Positions 51,368 through 60,325 are shown, numbered from the stretch's first letter. The stretch: 64,000 bases of DNA from Neobacillus bataviensis LMG 21833 (GCF_000307875.1 NZ_AJLS01000141.1:1-64000); one strand, 5' to 3'. The notes: generated by a model from the sequence alone, not told the origin. Program-made: numbers and translations.

Positions 51368-51950
51368 TTCTATTTATATTGCCTATTATTTCTTTCGAGA
51401 TGGGTTTATTAGTAGGATGGAATATATAGGATTGCCCATTTTATTAGCGCTGGCATGGTGGTTCGGGCGTCAGTATGATCGTGCAAAGTTTTTTTCTGAA
51501 AAGGATGCGCTAACCGGGATTTATAATCGTAGATTTGTAGAATACATTTTTTTAAAAATAAAAGCAAGGGCGGATCGGAAGGGTCAAGAGATTGGCATTC
51601 TCTTCATCGACGTTAATAACTTTAAAACAATTAACGATCAATTTGGCCACAAAGAAGGCGATCAACTGTTAATGATTATTGCCCGTCAGTTAGAAAAAGC
51701 TGTCTTGAATACTGATATTGTTGCCCGCTGGGGCGGCGATGAATTCATTATCCTCTCTCCGGGAAAGGCGAATCCAACCGAATTGTTGGGAAGTATTAAC
51801 CTTAATTTAAAAGTAATTTCGTCCTCCTACTCAGACATTAGCGTTTCAGTCGGCACAGCTATTTACCCTGCCGAAGGGAAAACACTTGATGCCTTATTAC
51901 CGGTAGCGGATAAAAAAATGTATAATATGAAAATTCGACTAAAAGCTTAA
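51318..51950 (+). CDS. Membrane diguanylate cyclase (GGDEF)
   Basis: 210 residues. Two membrane helices (residues ~5-25 and ~34-50), then a full GGDEF domain: DALTGIYNRRFVEYIF, FIDVNNFKTINDQFGHKEGD, and the intact active site RWGGDEFIIL; SVSVGTAIYP ends it. No I-site RxxD is seen directly before the motif (five residues upstream read LNTDI). It should make cyclic di-GMP. The ATG at 51318 is chosen for its spacing from AAAGGG; one nine bases earlier is possible. Its phosphodiesterase neighbour is broken. Confidence 0.85.
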   Translation: MKYKGRIVTFLLVLGINSIYIAYYFFRDGFISRMEYIGLPILLALAWWFGRQYDRAKFFSEKDALTGIYNRRFVEYIFLKIKARADRKGQEIGILFIDVNNFKTINDQFGHKEGDQLLMIIARQLEKAVLNTDIVARWGGDEFIILSPGKANPTELLGSINLNLKVISSSYSDISVSVGTAIYPAEGKTLDALLPVADKKMYNMKIRLKA

Positions 51951-51957
51951 TAATTTA

Positions 51958-52001
51958 AGAGTCAGCCCCCCTGCTGCTTTATCGCAGCGGAGGACTGACC
52001 C
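51958..52001 (+). terminator. Imperfect hairpin after the GGDEF gene
   Basis: GTCAG/CTGAC and CTGCTG/CGCAGCGG arms can pair with mismatches; no T run follows. Weak. Confidence 0.35.
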
Positions 52002-52006
52002 CTGGT

Positions 52007-52038
52007 GTGAAGCAAGAGAACCGTCCCCTGCTTTATTT
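52007..52038. repeat. Dispersed GAACCGTCCCC-type element, copy 6
   Basis: GAAGCAAGAGAACCGTCCCC then TGCTTTATTTTG between the GGDEF gene and metQ; likely terminator for metQ. Confidence 0.6.
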
Positions 52039-52863
52039 TGTCATCCAGCTTGGTTTTCCGAAGCCTTTGAATTGGTCGTCGATGACTTTTTCGAAGTCAG
52101 AAGATTCGACAACGGCCTTAATATCTTTTGCCAGTTGGGAATCTTTATTTTCTGTTTTGATGGCAACGATATTGCGGTATGGATCGAGCATGTTTTCAAG
52201 TGCAATGGCGTCAAGTAAGTCCATTTTTGCAGCCAAGGCGAAGTTACCAGGAACTGCTGCTAAGTCGGCACTATCAACAGAACGAGGAAGCTGACCAGCT
52301 TCAATCGGCTGGAACTTCAAGTTTTTCTTGTTTTCCGTAATATCCTTCTCTGATACTGTAATCGGATCGGCCTTTTCGTTGATTTTAATCAACCCTTCAT
52401 CGCGGAGAGTATTCAACGCACGGGCCGCATTCGTCGGATCATTCGGAAGAGTAACCGTTGCCCCATCCTTTACTTCATCAATTGATTTATATTTTTTTGA
52501 AAAAATCCCCATTGGCGCTGTTGGAACCGAAATTAAAGCAGATAAATCCAAGTTATTTTGTTTCGCAAAACTTTCAAGGTAAATCGAGTTTTGGAAGAGG
52601 TTGGCTTGAATATCTCCATTATCTAGCGCTTTGTCTGGTTGAATATAGTCACTAAATTCGACCACTTCCACTTTGTAGCCCTTTTTCTCTAATCCAGGTA
52701 CAATCGCTTTTTTCAACATATCACTATAAGGACCCGCAGTAGCCCCAAATTTAATATCCTTTGATTTGGCACTTGCTTTGTCTTTGCTTTCTGAACTGCT
52801 GCCGCAAGCTGCTAACGCCCCAACGACTAAAACTAAAACCATTGCTAAAAACCATTTTTTCAT
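52033..52863 (-). CDS. metQ: Methionine ABC transporter binding lipoprotein MetQ
   Basis: NLPA-family substrate receptor. Lipoprotein signal with LAAC (Cys ~21), then IKFGATAGPYSDMLKKAIVP and the family motif GDIQANLFQNSIYLE; DPTNAARALNTL and LPRSVDSADLAAVPGNFALA complete it. About 276 residues; three ATG codons in a row make the exact start uncertain and the third has the best spacing. Last gene of metN-metP-metQ. Confidence 0.9.
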   Translation of the reverse strand: MKKWFLAMVLVLVVGALAACGSSSESKDKASAKSKDIKFGATAGPYSDMLKKAIVPGLEKKGYKVEVVEFSDYIQPDKALDNGDIQANLFQNSIYLESFAKQNNLDLSALISVPTAPMGIFSKKYKSIDEVKDGATVTLPNDPTNAARALNTLRDEGLIKINEKADPITVSEKDITENKKNLKFQPIEAGQLPRSVDSADLAAVPGNFALAAKMDLLDAIALENMLDPYRNIVAIKTENKDSQLAKDIKAVVESSDFEKVIDDQFKGFGKPSWMTK

Positions 52864-52880
52864 CATCATTTCCTTCTTTC

Positions 52881-53555
52881 CTATTTTCTTTTATCAACAG
52901 CTTTGGCGACGAAATCCCCAAGAAGCTGAACAAACTGAACTAAAACAATTAATATAACAACAGTGGCAATCATGATGGTATTGTCATAGCGATAGTAACC
53001 AAAGCGAATCGCTAAGTCTCCAATTCCGCCGCCGCCAACTGTACCGGCCATCGCTGAAAAGCCAATTAAACTAATGAGTGTTAAGGTAATCCCGGAAATA
53101 ATCCCCGACCTTGCTTCAAGGAGCAGGACATCTTTAATGATCATCCATGGTGTTGCACCTGCAGCAATCGCCGCTTCGATGACGCCTTTATCAATCTCCC
53201 GTAACGCCGTTTCGACAATCCGGGCAAAGAATGGAATGGCGGCCACAGATAGCGAAACACTCGCTGCCGATGGCCCAATCGTTGTTCCGACGATAAGGTT
53301 CGTTAACGGTATTAACGCAACCAGCAGGATAATAAACGGAATCGAGCGGATTAAATTGACGAGAAATCCCATGATAACTTGAACAGAGCGATTTTGTAAA
53401 AACAAGCCTTTGTCCGTGACGTATAAGAGAATTCCCACTGGCAAACCGATGACAATCGCAATCACCAATGAAATAGCAATCATATAAATCGTCTGTAAAA
53501 AAGCGGTATTGATATCGGGAATCAGCTCGATTAGATGATTGAAATCAACGCCCAT
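52881..53555 (-). CDS. metP: Methionine ABC transporter permease MetP
   Basis: Membrane subunit, 224 residues, about five helices, with the EAA-type loop EAAIAAGATPWMIIKDVLLL and GVIEAAIAAG. GGAGGTGTT precedes a GTG at 53558 and an ATG at 53555; the ATG is taken. It overlaps the 3' end of metN by 11 nt. Confidence 0.9.
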   Translation of the reverse strand: MGVDFNHLIELIPDINTAFLQTIYMIAISLVIAIVIGLPVGILLYVTDKGLFLQNRSVQVIMGFLVNLIRSIPFIILLVALIPLTNLIVGTTIGPSAASVSLSVAAIPFFARIVETALREIDKGVIEAAIAAGATPWMIIKDVLLLEARSGIISGITLTLISLIGFSAMAGTVGGGGIGDLAIRFGYYRYDNTIMIATVVILIVLVQFVQLLGDFVAKAVDKRK

Positions 53556-54558
53556 CACGTAACACCTCCACTTGCGCTGCCCTGTCTTCGATATACTGAA
53601 GCGCTCGTTTAACCTCGTCCTTCTGTCCTTTCAGTTCCATAATAAAGATTCCCAGCGGCAATTCTTGAATGTATTCAATCGAACCATGAAGGAAGTTCCC
53701 TTTTACGTTACATTGCTGGAGCATGTCTGAAATGACTCCTTCACCTGCGACTTTTCCCTTGAACGTCACTTTAATGATTGGACCCTCACAATTTTTTAAA
53801 ATCGCCTCCGGAACGTCAAAGGAAACGACACTCTCAATAAACTCCTTTGTCAATTCGGCTCGAGGACTGGCAAATAGGTCGTAAACCGAGCCTTCTTCTA
53901 TGACCCGTCCCTCTTGCATAATTGCCATCCGGTGGCAAATTTCCTTAACCACATTCATTTCATGCGTGATTAAGACAATCGTAATATTGAGTTCTTTATT
54001 GATTTTTTTCAATAGATTCAAGATTGACTTAGTTGTCGTTGGATCCAGGGCGGAAGTGGCCTCATCGCATAGTAGCACCTTCGGATTATTGGCTAAGGCC
54101 CGCGCGATTCCCACCCGTTGTTTTTGCCCGCCGCTCAATTGCGCGGGATACACATCCCTTTTTTCTGCAAGTCCAACGGTTGCAAGCAGCTCCTCGACCC
54201 GTTCTTTGATTTGGCCCTTCGGATAGTTGGCAGCTTTCAAAGAAAAGGCAATATTCTCAAATACTGTTTTTTGACTGATTAAATAAAAGTGTTGAAAGAT
54301 CATGCCAATTTTTAACCGTGCTAGGCGCAGTTCCTCGCCTTTTAATGAGGTAAGGTCAGTACCATCGACGGTAATAGTGCCTGAAGTAGGCCGTTCTAAC
54401 AAATTGATACAGCGCAAGAGCGAACTTTTTCCAGCACCGGAATAGCCGACAATCCCGTAAATTTCGCCTCTTTTAATCGTTAACGATACTTCATCGACAC
54501 CTTTTACCGTGCCATGTTTCGTTTTGTAAGTCTTTGTAAGATTCTGAATTCCAATCAT
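53545..54558 (-). CDS. metN: Methionine ABC transporter ATPase MetN
   Basis: 337 residues. Walker A GYSGAGKSSLLR, signature QLSGGQKQRVGIARAL, Walker B VLLCDEATSALDP, then the C-terminal NIL domain (residues ~265-337) that senses methionine. AGAGGTCATC precedes the ATG. It is under the S-box riboswitch upstream. Confidence 0.92.
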   Translation of the reverse strand: MIGIQNLTKTYKTKHGTVKGVDEVSLTIKRGEIYGIVGYSGAGKSSLLRCINLLERPTSGTITVDGTDLTSLKGEELRLARLKIGMIFQHFYLISQKTVFENIAFSLKAANYPKGQIKERVEELLATVGLAEKRDVYPAQLSGGQKQRVGIARALANNPKVLLCDEATSALDPTTTKSILNLLKKINKELNITIVLITHEMNVVKEICHRMAIMQEGRVIEEGSVYDLFASPRAELTKEFIESVVSFDVPEAILKNCEGPIIKVTFKGKVAGEGVISDMLQQCNVKGNFLHGSIEYIQELPLGIFIMELKGQKDEVKRALQYIEDRAAQVEVLRDGR

Positions 54559-54599
54559 ATGATGACCTCTTTTTTATTTTCATTATTTTGGAAAAATAA

Positions 54600-54760
54600 T
54601 AAAATGCCCCTTTCAACTGAAAGGGGCATCGAAATACAAAAAGAATATTTCGACTTATCTTTCAGAATGAAAGTCATTCTGCAGGAATTGGCACCTTCCC
54701 ATACAGGGGGTTGCCGGACGTCATAGGGCCTAGTCCCTCGGTCGCTCTCGATAAGTTAAA
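54600..54760 (-). promoter_or_regulatory. SAM-I (S-box) riboswitch with terminator
   Basis: On the minus strand the leader reads CTTATCGAGAGCGACCGAGG, GACTAGGCCC, then GTCCGGCAACC and GGTGCCAATTCC, the S-box core, closed by GATAAG (P1 54654-54755). Downstream lies ATGCCCCTTTC/GAAAGGGGCAT with a T run (54600-54631), a terminator upstream of metN. SAM binding should switch the met transporter off. Confidence 0.92.
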
Positions 54761-54893
54761 TTGAGTTTATTAAGATAGTTTAGATATTACTAATCTATTT
54801 CTATTTTGTCAATCATCTGAAAATAGTATTCTGACATGATAAAACGCTTCCATTCCTATCGTATCAATCAATAAAGTGGTTTTAAACTTTTTT

Positions 54894-54915
54894 TGAACCG
54901 TCCCCCGCCTCACCT
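54894..54915. repeat. Dispersed GAACCGTCCCC-type element, copy 7 (partial)
   Basis: TGAACCGTCCCCCGCC followed by CTCCTGCTCC, a degraded copy downstream of the S-box region. Confidence 0.45.
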
Positions 54916-54965
54916 CCTGCTCCAAAACAGAGAAAAACAGTGAATTAGTAAGAAAATGGGGGGGA

Positions 54966-55049
54966 TTATCGCTTACATTGCCAATGTTGTCGTTTTCAAT
55001 GGGATTGTTGCCGTTTTCACCCAGATTGTGTATACGCCCGTTTTCCTTG
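54966..55049. repeat. 21-nt periodic intergenic array 4
   Basis: Units start at 54966, 54987, 55008 and 55029. Three share TT(A/G)(T/C)CGYTTWCA-like cores ending in ATTG or AATG; the fourth keeps the period but its CGTTTTC is shifted. It lies between the S-box leader and a short plus-strand ORF. Confidence 0.72.
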
Positions 55050-55085
55050 ATAATAAGAGTATCAAATCAATAGGGGGTATTTTAA

Positions 55086-55187
55086 ATGAAAAAGTTAGTA
55101 GCAACGATCATCGAAAAAATCGAACAAAACCATGAATACATTCCGTTTCATCTTGTTGAACCAATTCGTCCTGTCTCTAAGAAATAA
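55086..55187 (+). CDS. Possible 33-residue peptide
   Basis: MKKLVATIIEKIEQNHEYIP followed by FHLVEPIRPVSKK. GGGGG lies 8 nt upstream of the ATG and a T9 run follows the stop. Amphipathic N-terminus. It is intact and clearly coding-like, but too short to be certain. No family recognised. Confidence 0.42.
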   Translation: MKKLVATIIEKIEQNHEYIPFHLVEPIRPVSKK

Positions 55188-55355
55188 TGAGCTGGGGCGT
55201 TTTTTTTTGCCAAAAAATCACCCCGTCTTCCTCATAAACCTCTCATAAAGTCTACTTCTCCATTTCTTTGAAAAATGTATTTATTAAAAAGCCCTCTGGA
55301 TAAACCATACTAGCCCAAAACGAAAAAAAGTGCCAGGTACCACCCATTTTTCTGG

Positions 55356-55372
55356 ATGGTGCCTGACACCAT
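55356..55372. repeat. Short palindromic repeat ATGGTG...CACCAT, copy 2
   Basis: ATGGTGCCTGACACCAT, identical to 49665-49681, with a related GTGCCAGGTACCAC at 55330-55343. It lies 8 nt from the AmiS/UreI stop. Confidence 0.75.
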
Positions 55373-55379
55373 AGCCATC

Positions 55380-56012
55380 CTAAACGGCTGGCATCTCTTT
55401 CGCTTCATCACCCTTTTTGAAGGCGATTTTCAATTTAAAAATGCTGGCAGCAACAAAAGAGAAGATAGATAGAATTAAAACGTAAGTCCAAATTTGTGCT
55501 ACAGGTGGCGTATTCCAGATACCTAAAAAGTAAAGCAGCGATGGGATTGTTAGAGTTACCCATGATTGGACGAAGGCAACGAATCCAAGGTAATGATCAA
55601 TTTTCTTTTTAAGCGCATTGGATAAAAAGAACAGAAACCACAAAAACGACCACATTCCCCATGTTAATGCATTCACTACATCATGAAATTGGACAATAGA
55701 TGTAATGGTATAAACAACTGCAATAATGGAAACCCACAGGCTGTACCAACCGAGACCGTTGCCCTCAAATCCCTTCAATACAGTAATCCCAAAATATAAA
55801 AAAGTTAAGCCAAATAAGAAAATGGCCGCATCATTATAAAGTTCCCAATTGGTTTGATCCGAAACAATGAGTAAATAAAATGGAATAATAATTTGAATGC
55901 TTCCTACGAAAATATTAAAAACCCCAACGCTCTTCCCATCTGCCTTCCCTAACAACATAAGACTGTTTAAAAATAAGACGGCACCTGAAAGAAATAAACC
56001 CACAAAGCTCAC
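55380..56012 (-). CDS. AmiS/UreI-family urea or amide channel
   Basis: 210 residues, six or seven membrane helices, with the family pattern LSGAVLFLNSLMLLGKAD, NDAAIFLFGLTFLYFGI and LTWGMWSFLWFLFFLS. Members are proton-gated urea or short-chain amide channels. The start is GTG with AAAGGAGTGG ~9 nt upstream. No urease or amidase genes are adjacent. A long imperfect inverted repeat (56037-56083) lies in its 5' leader. Confidence 0.82.
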   Translation of the reverse strand: MSFVGLFLSGAVLFLNSLMLLGKADGKSVGVFNIFVGSIQIIIPFYLLIVSDQTNWELYNDAAIFLFGLTFLYFGITVLKGFEGNGLGWYSLWVSIIAVVYTITSIVQFHDVVNALTWGMWSFLWFLFFLSNALKKKIDHYLGFVAFVQSWVTLTIPSLLYFLGIWNTPPVAQIWTYVLILSIFSFVAASIFKLKIAFKKGDEAKEMPAV

Positions 56013-56036
56013 AACAGTCCACTCCTTTAAAAAGGA

Positions 56037-56083
56037 AAAGGCAGTTTCTCTTCTCGATGAAGAAAAGAAATTGCCCTTTCAAA
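56037..56083 (-). other. Imperfect inverted repeat in the AmiS/UreI leader
   Basis: GGCAGTTTCT and AGAAATTGCC arms flank a ~25-nt centre with further pairing (TTC/GAA). It could be a leader structure. The rest of 56084-56255 shows nothing recognisable. Confidence 0.4.
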
Positions 56084-56255
56084 CAAAATTTTATAATATC
56101 GATGATCAACGCACTTGTTTCATCTAAGTTTTATTTTTCAAAGTAACTATAGCACACGCCATGAACATATGTTAAGTCACATTTGAAAAAATGTAAAATT
56201 AAATTATTTCCATTTTCACCAAAATCGTCCTATAAGATTTAAATTGTCATAATTA

Positions 56256-56299
56256 ATAAAGCCTTCATTCCACTTTCTGAAGGGAATGAAGGCTTTATT
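56256..56299 (-). terminator. Terminator of phoX
   Basis: AATAAAGCCTTCATTCC pairs with GGAATGAAGGCTTTATT around a ~9-nt loop. Confidence 0.85.
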
Positions 56300-56362
56300 C
56301 ACGAACGATGATTTCCTGTTTAAATCAGCTGTGAACTGTACAGGTTTGTAAAATAGTAGTTC

Positions 56363-58516
56363 CTAATCCACTTTAACGGAAACTGCTAGTCCCTTATTTC
56401 CCGCTTGGTCCACTGCATAAATCGTTAATGTGGAGCCTTTTTTCTGCGTGCTGATTTCCATATTGAACTTTCCTTTTGCATCTGCAACCGTTTTGCCTCC
56501 AAATGCTTCTCCATTATACATATAGACAGTCGAGCCGGCTTCAGCTTTTCCAGTAAGCGTAGAAGACTTAGAGCTTACTTTCTTAACAGATGGAGCTGCC
56601 GGTGCAGTGAAATCAGGCATATTTGTAAATGATGGCAGACCAGAGATATAGCCAACACCGCCTGTCTTATTAATACCGATTTCTCGCTCCATTGCATTCT
56701 TTAACTCTTCCTTATTAATGGCTGTAATGGTTTTAGCATCTAATTCATCGCCAGGATGTTGGAAATTACTCATAATATAAGAGAAACCATTCCGATCATC
56801 TGCTGCAAACAATCCAGTAGATTCTGCTCCTGCAGGGTTTGATAAAACACGTGTTAACTCTTTCGTATCGACATTATAAGCCCAAACAAAGTTGTTCGTA
56901 TGCTTGCTGCTATCTTCACCAATAAATAGGGTTCTCATTTCTTCAGAGTAGCTTAAGTTGTCTGGATTAGCTACCTTGTCCACATTTGCCGTGTTACCAT
57001 AAGCATCAGCAACGGGAAGATCTTCACCTGCAAGTAAACCTGACATGGATGTTGCTATATATTTACTTTGAATGCCACGGCCACTATTATCTTTTTGACC
57101 ATCGCGTAAATCTAATTCATAGGTGACACCAGACTTAATTTTTGGTAATTGGATATCATCTGAAGGATCTTTACCTGTGCTATCTTTTTCCATAGCGCCA
57201 CTTTGGTCGGAAATGGCGATGTACACCTTGTTATCTTTTGCGTTATAGGTGACACCTTCCATTTTGTTGAATTCAGTAGTCGCACCAAGGTACGCTGCAT
57301 AGCGGCGGGATTCAAGGAATGCAGCCGCTTTTTCCATTCCTGGCTTAAGTTTTACATATTCTGTTTTGCCATAAGAATATTGTTTTATTGCTTTAAAGCC
57401 TTCTTGCGGCACATCAGATGTTTCAAAGATGTCACTGAATTTAATTTTCTTGTCAATGATCGCTTTAATTTCCTTATCATTGGCATGCCCTAGTTTAATC
57501 CATTCTAAATTTCCTGAACCGCCATTTGCAGTTCCGGTTTGTGAGAATTTAGCCGCGTATAATGTACCAGCTGATAAATCTTCCGCTTTATCGGCTACAT
57601 ACATAAACAAACCTGTGTTTCCACCGTCGTCACCAAAGTAGGCTGTACGGTTGTCCGGCATCATTTTCATTAATTCATGAGAGAAACGGCCAAGACTGTA
57701 ATGTTTCTCGACTTTCACTTTTCCGTTATTCTTTACTTCGATTTCTGGGACATACCCATAGAAATAGGGACTTGCCACTGATTTATCCCCAAAGTAAAGC
57801 TTAGAAAAGCTTTCAACTTGAGTTCTTGCCGATGACATCGGATCAATTTCAAATTTACGGGCATCTGGCTCATATTCTTCTGACCCTAAATGGGTATTCC
57901 ATGGGGAAAGAGATCCGTTACATGGAATCCAAAGTCCATTGACTAAAGAAAAGTCAATCTTCTTCACTTCCTTAGGTTTTAATTCACCGGTATTCCCATC
58001 TTGGTCTAAAGTTGTTAACGACATGGATGCCGGAACAATGCCGTAGGCTGAATTACCAGCAGCATCGATTGTTTGATATTCATAGTGGGTAACCATGTAA
58101 AGCTTTCCACCAATTGGGTTTAGCAAGCTATTTGAATCAGGCGCATCCGAAACAAATGGTGTTGGGTTTCCAGGAACACTATTGTCCATAATTGGATTTC
58201 CGTTAACATCAATCGGAGTGCCAGCTGGAATCAGTTCACCTTTATTAATCGCAACCTTATCTTCTGATTTAAAAAGCCTTTTGTATGAAAGTGGGAACGT
58301 TTTAACCGCTCCATTACTGTATTTTACATCAACGGATGCAGTCGAATACGTATCGACCATTTGGTCAATTGTCGTTGGGGCAGGCATTCCATTAAACTTT
58401 ACAGAATCAATCTTTACCTTATTATTTCCTGCAGCTGCGGCAGGTGTGAGGGCAGGAATCGTTAAAGCCAGTGTTAGAGCAAAAGCAGTACCTTTTTTAC
58501 CTATTCTTTTGTTCAT
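56363..58516 (-). CDS. phoX: PhoX-like exported phosphatase (DUF839)
   Basis: 717 residues. Signal peptide ending PAAAA, then a DUF839/PhoX domain with the metal-binding motif CNGSLSPWNTHLGSEEYEPD and later EGVTYNAKDNKVYIAISDQ and DNLSYSEEMRTLFIGEDS, which match the calcium-binding propeller of PhoX. An Ig-like domain (residues ~640-717) closes the protein. PhoX enzymes release phosphate from esters outside the cell; most carry a Tat signal, but here the twin-arginine is not evident (NKRIGKKG). GGAGG precedes the ATG, and PhoP-like boxes lie upstream. Confidence 0.85.
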   Translation of the reverse strand: MNKRIGKKGTAFALTLALTIPALTPAAAAGNNKVKIDSVKFNGMPAPTTIDQMVDTYSTASVDVKYSNGAVKTFPLSYKRLFKSEDKVAINKGELIPAGTPIDVNGNPIMDNSVPGNPTPFVSDAPDSNSLLNPIGGKLYMVTHYEYQTIDAAGNSAYGIVPASMSLTTLDQDGNTGELKPKEVKKIDFSLVNGLWIPCNGSLSPWNTHLGSEEYEPDARKFEIDPMSSARTQVESFSKLYFGDKSVASPYFYGYVPEIEVKNNGKVKVEKHYSLGRFSHELMKMMPDNRTAYFGDDGGNTGLFMYVADKAEDLSAGTLYAAKFSQTGTANGGSGNLEWIKLGHANDKEIKAIIDKKIKFSDIFETSDVPQEGFKAIKQYSYGKTEYVKLKPGMEKAAAFLESRRYAAYLGATTEFNKMEGVTYNAKDNKVYIAISDQSGAMEKDSTGKDPSDDIQLPKIKSGVTYELDLRDGQKDNSGRGIQSKYIATSMSGLLAGEDLPVADAYGNTANVDKVANPDNLSYSEEMRTLFIGEDSSKHTNNFVWAYNVDTKELTRVLSNPAGAESTGLFAADDRNGFSYIMSNFQHPGDELDAKTITAINKEELKNAMEREIGINKTGGVGYISGLPSFTNMPDFTAPAAPSVKKVSSKSSTLTGKAEAGSTVYMYNGEAFGGKTVADAKGKFNMEISTQKKGSTLTIYAVDQAGNKGLAVSVKVD

Positions 58517-58582
58517 TGATATCCTCCTAGATAAACGTTATTCGCTTACCTCTAACATGATAGTCTTCTATTATTATGCCAG

Positions 58583-58610
58583 TGTTAACAGATTGATATA
58601 ATTTTGTAAA
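58583..58610 (-). promoter_or_regulatory. Putative PhoP box upstream of phoX
   Basis: TGTTAA (58583) and TGTAAA (58605) are 22 bp apart, with a weaker TGATAT (58594) midway, giving an 11-bp period. A further TGTAAA lies at 58655. Confidence 0.55.
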
Positions 58611-58808
58611 CTTTTCTAGTGCTTTCCGCCCAGGGAATTTAGCACAGGAATATTTGTAAAAACTTAGAATTATGACCTTTTATTAATTTAGTACTTCATT
58701 AGACTTTTCTAATCTTTCTCTAATCATAATCTTATCTGTTGTTAAGGCTTGCTTAAATGATAAAGGGTACCATTAACGTGAGCGATCTTTTGAAAAGAGG
58801 TGTGTTAC

Positions 58809-59564
58809 ATGATAAAAACGAATCAGTTACGAAAAGTTTATGATAACGGATTTGAAGCAGTAAAAAGTCTCAGTTTACATGTAAATAAAGGTGATATCTA
58901 TGGGTTTCTTGGCCCTAATGGTGCTGGTAAAACGACAACCATCCGCATGCTGATTGGTCTAATTGAACCAACGAGCGGCGATCTAGAAGTGAGTAACTTG
59001 AATGTAAAAAAGAATAAGGGAGAAATCAAAAATCTCATTGGCGTTTTACCGGAATCACATGGGTATTATGAGTGGATGACCGGTGAAGAGTACCTTCTAT
59101 TCTTTTCTGCCCTGCACAAGATTAATAAGCAGCAAAGAAAGGATAAGGTCACTGAACTCTTAGATTTGGTAAGTCTTACTGCAAAAGCAAACGTAAAAGT
59201 TTCACAATATTCAAGGGGGATGAGACAACGGTTAGGCATTGCCCGCACACTTATTCATGACCCTGAAATCATTTTTTTAGACGAGCCTACGCTGGGACTT
59301 GACCCACAGGGGCAAAAGGATATTGAGAATATCCTTCTCCATTTAAATCAAGTAAAAGGGGTTACCATTTTTATCACATCGCATTTATTAAAAGATATTG
59401 AAAAGATTTGCAATCGAGTCGCGATTGTCAAGGCAGGAACCCTCATAGAAGAAGATTCCGTCAAAGGATTAATGGACAAGTATAAAAAGGACATTCATAA
59501 AGATGACCTTTCATTGGAAGATGTATTTTTCCATCTCACTTCAGACGGAAAGGGGGAACAATAA
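58809..59564 (+). CDS. ABC transporter ATP-binding protein (exporter type)
   Basis: 251 residues. Walker A GPNGAGKTTTIRML, signature QYSRGMRQRLGIARTL, Walker B IIFLDEPTLGLDPQG. The C-terminal ~40 residues fit a CcmA/NatA-like exporter subunit. The ATG at 58809 follows AGAGGTGTG. It is the first of three genes: ATPase, permease and an exported NEW3 protein. Confidence 0.87.
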   Translation: MIKTNQLRKVYDNGFEAVKSLSLHVNKGDIYGFLGPNGAGKTTTIRMLIGLIEPTSGDLEVSNLNVKKNKGEIKNLIGVLPESHGYYEWMTGEEYLLFFSALHKINKQQRKDKVTELLDLVSLTAKANVKVSQYSRGMRQRLGIARTLIHDPEIIFLDEPTLGLDPQGQKDIENILLHLNQVKGVTIFITSHLLKDIEKICNRVAIVKAGTLIEEDSVKGLMDKYKKDIHKDDLSLEDVFFHLTSDGKGEQ

Positions 59565-59565
59565 C

Positions 59566-60324
59566 ATGTTTTTTGCGTTAGTAAAAAAAGAAACAAAAGA
59601 ACATATTTTCTCACGAAAGGGAATCGGCTTTTTATTCGCTGTCACTCTATTGATGAGTACCCTATCATTTAGTTTTATTAGTGTAAAAGAATTAAGTTTA
59701 TTGGATCAACCGACTGTTGTTATGACGATGCTAAAACTATTACTTGGAATTAATATATTGATTTCAATGGTCATTGGCTCAACCATGATTGCTGGTGAAA
59801 AAGAAAAAGGTACATTAGAAAGTTTGTTGTTAACGCCCTTAACGAAAAGAAACATCATCCTTGCTAAGCTTACAGCGATTCTTATCTTTTGGCTGATGGT
59901 GACATTGGTGTCCTTGCCTTATTTATTCGTATTAGCATATCAGGCTAACATATTCCCTACTATTCTCCTTTATTTATATGGAGTTGGGACGGTTTTGATT
60001 ATTTCCTTTTCATCCATTGCCTTGATTTTTTCAACCGTCTTCGCATCGACTAAGAATGCGATGATTTTGGCAATCATGGCATTCTTAATAACAGCGATTC
60101 CGATGTTTTTATCAACAACAATGAAAAAATCTGGCTTAGCAAAGGTCATTAGTGAAAATAGCCCGGTCTCGGCTAGTATGACTGCGATGAAAGATATCTT
60201 TATCAACAAGCTTGCGACTTCCCAAGTATTGATTGAACTACTACCTGTGTTCATTTTCTTCCTGCTAACCGTATTTATCGCATTATTTATAGCGAAGAAA
60301 GTGGATTTTTTAAGGGGTGAATAA
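59566..60324 (+). CDS. ABC-2 family transporter permease
   Basis: 252 residues, six helices, with the ABC-2 pattern MIAGEKEKGTLESLLLTPLT that follows the second helix (NatB/NosY-like). AAGGGGGAAC precedes the ATG at 59566, one base after the ATPase gene's end. Earlier ATG codons lie inside the upstream gene. Substrate unknown. Confidence 0.85.
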   Translation: MFFALVKKETKEHIFSRKGIGFLFAVTLLMSTLSFSFISVKELSLLDQPTVVMTMLKLLLGINILISMVIGSTMIAGEKEKGTLESLLLTPLTKRNIILAKLTAILIFWLMVTLVSLPYLFVLAYQANIFPTILLYLYGVGTVLIISFSSIALIFSTVFASTKNAMILAIMAFLITAIPMFLSTTMKKSGLAKVISENSPVSASMTAMKDIFINKLATSQVLIELLPVFIFFLLTVFIALFIAKKVDFLRGE

Positions 60325-60325
60325 T

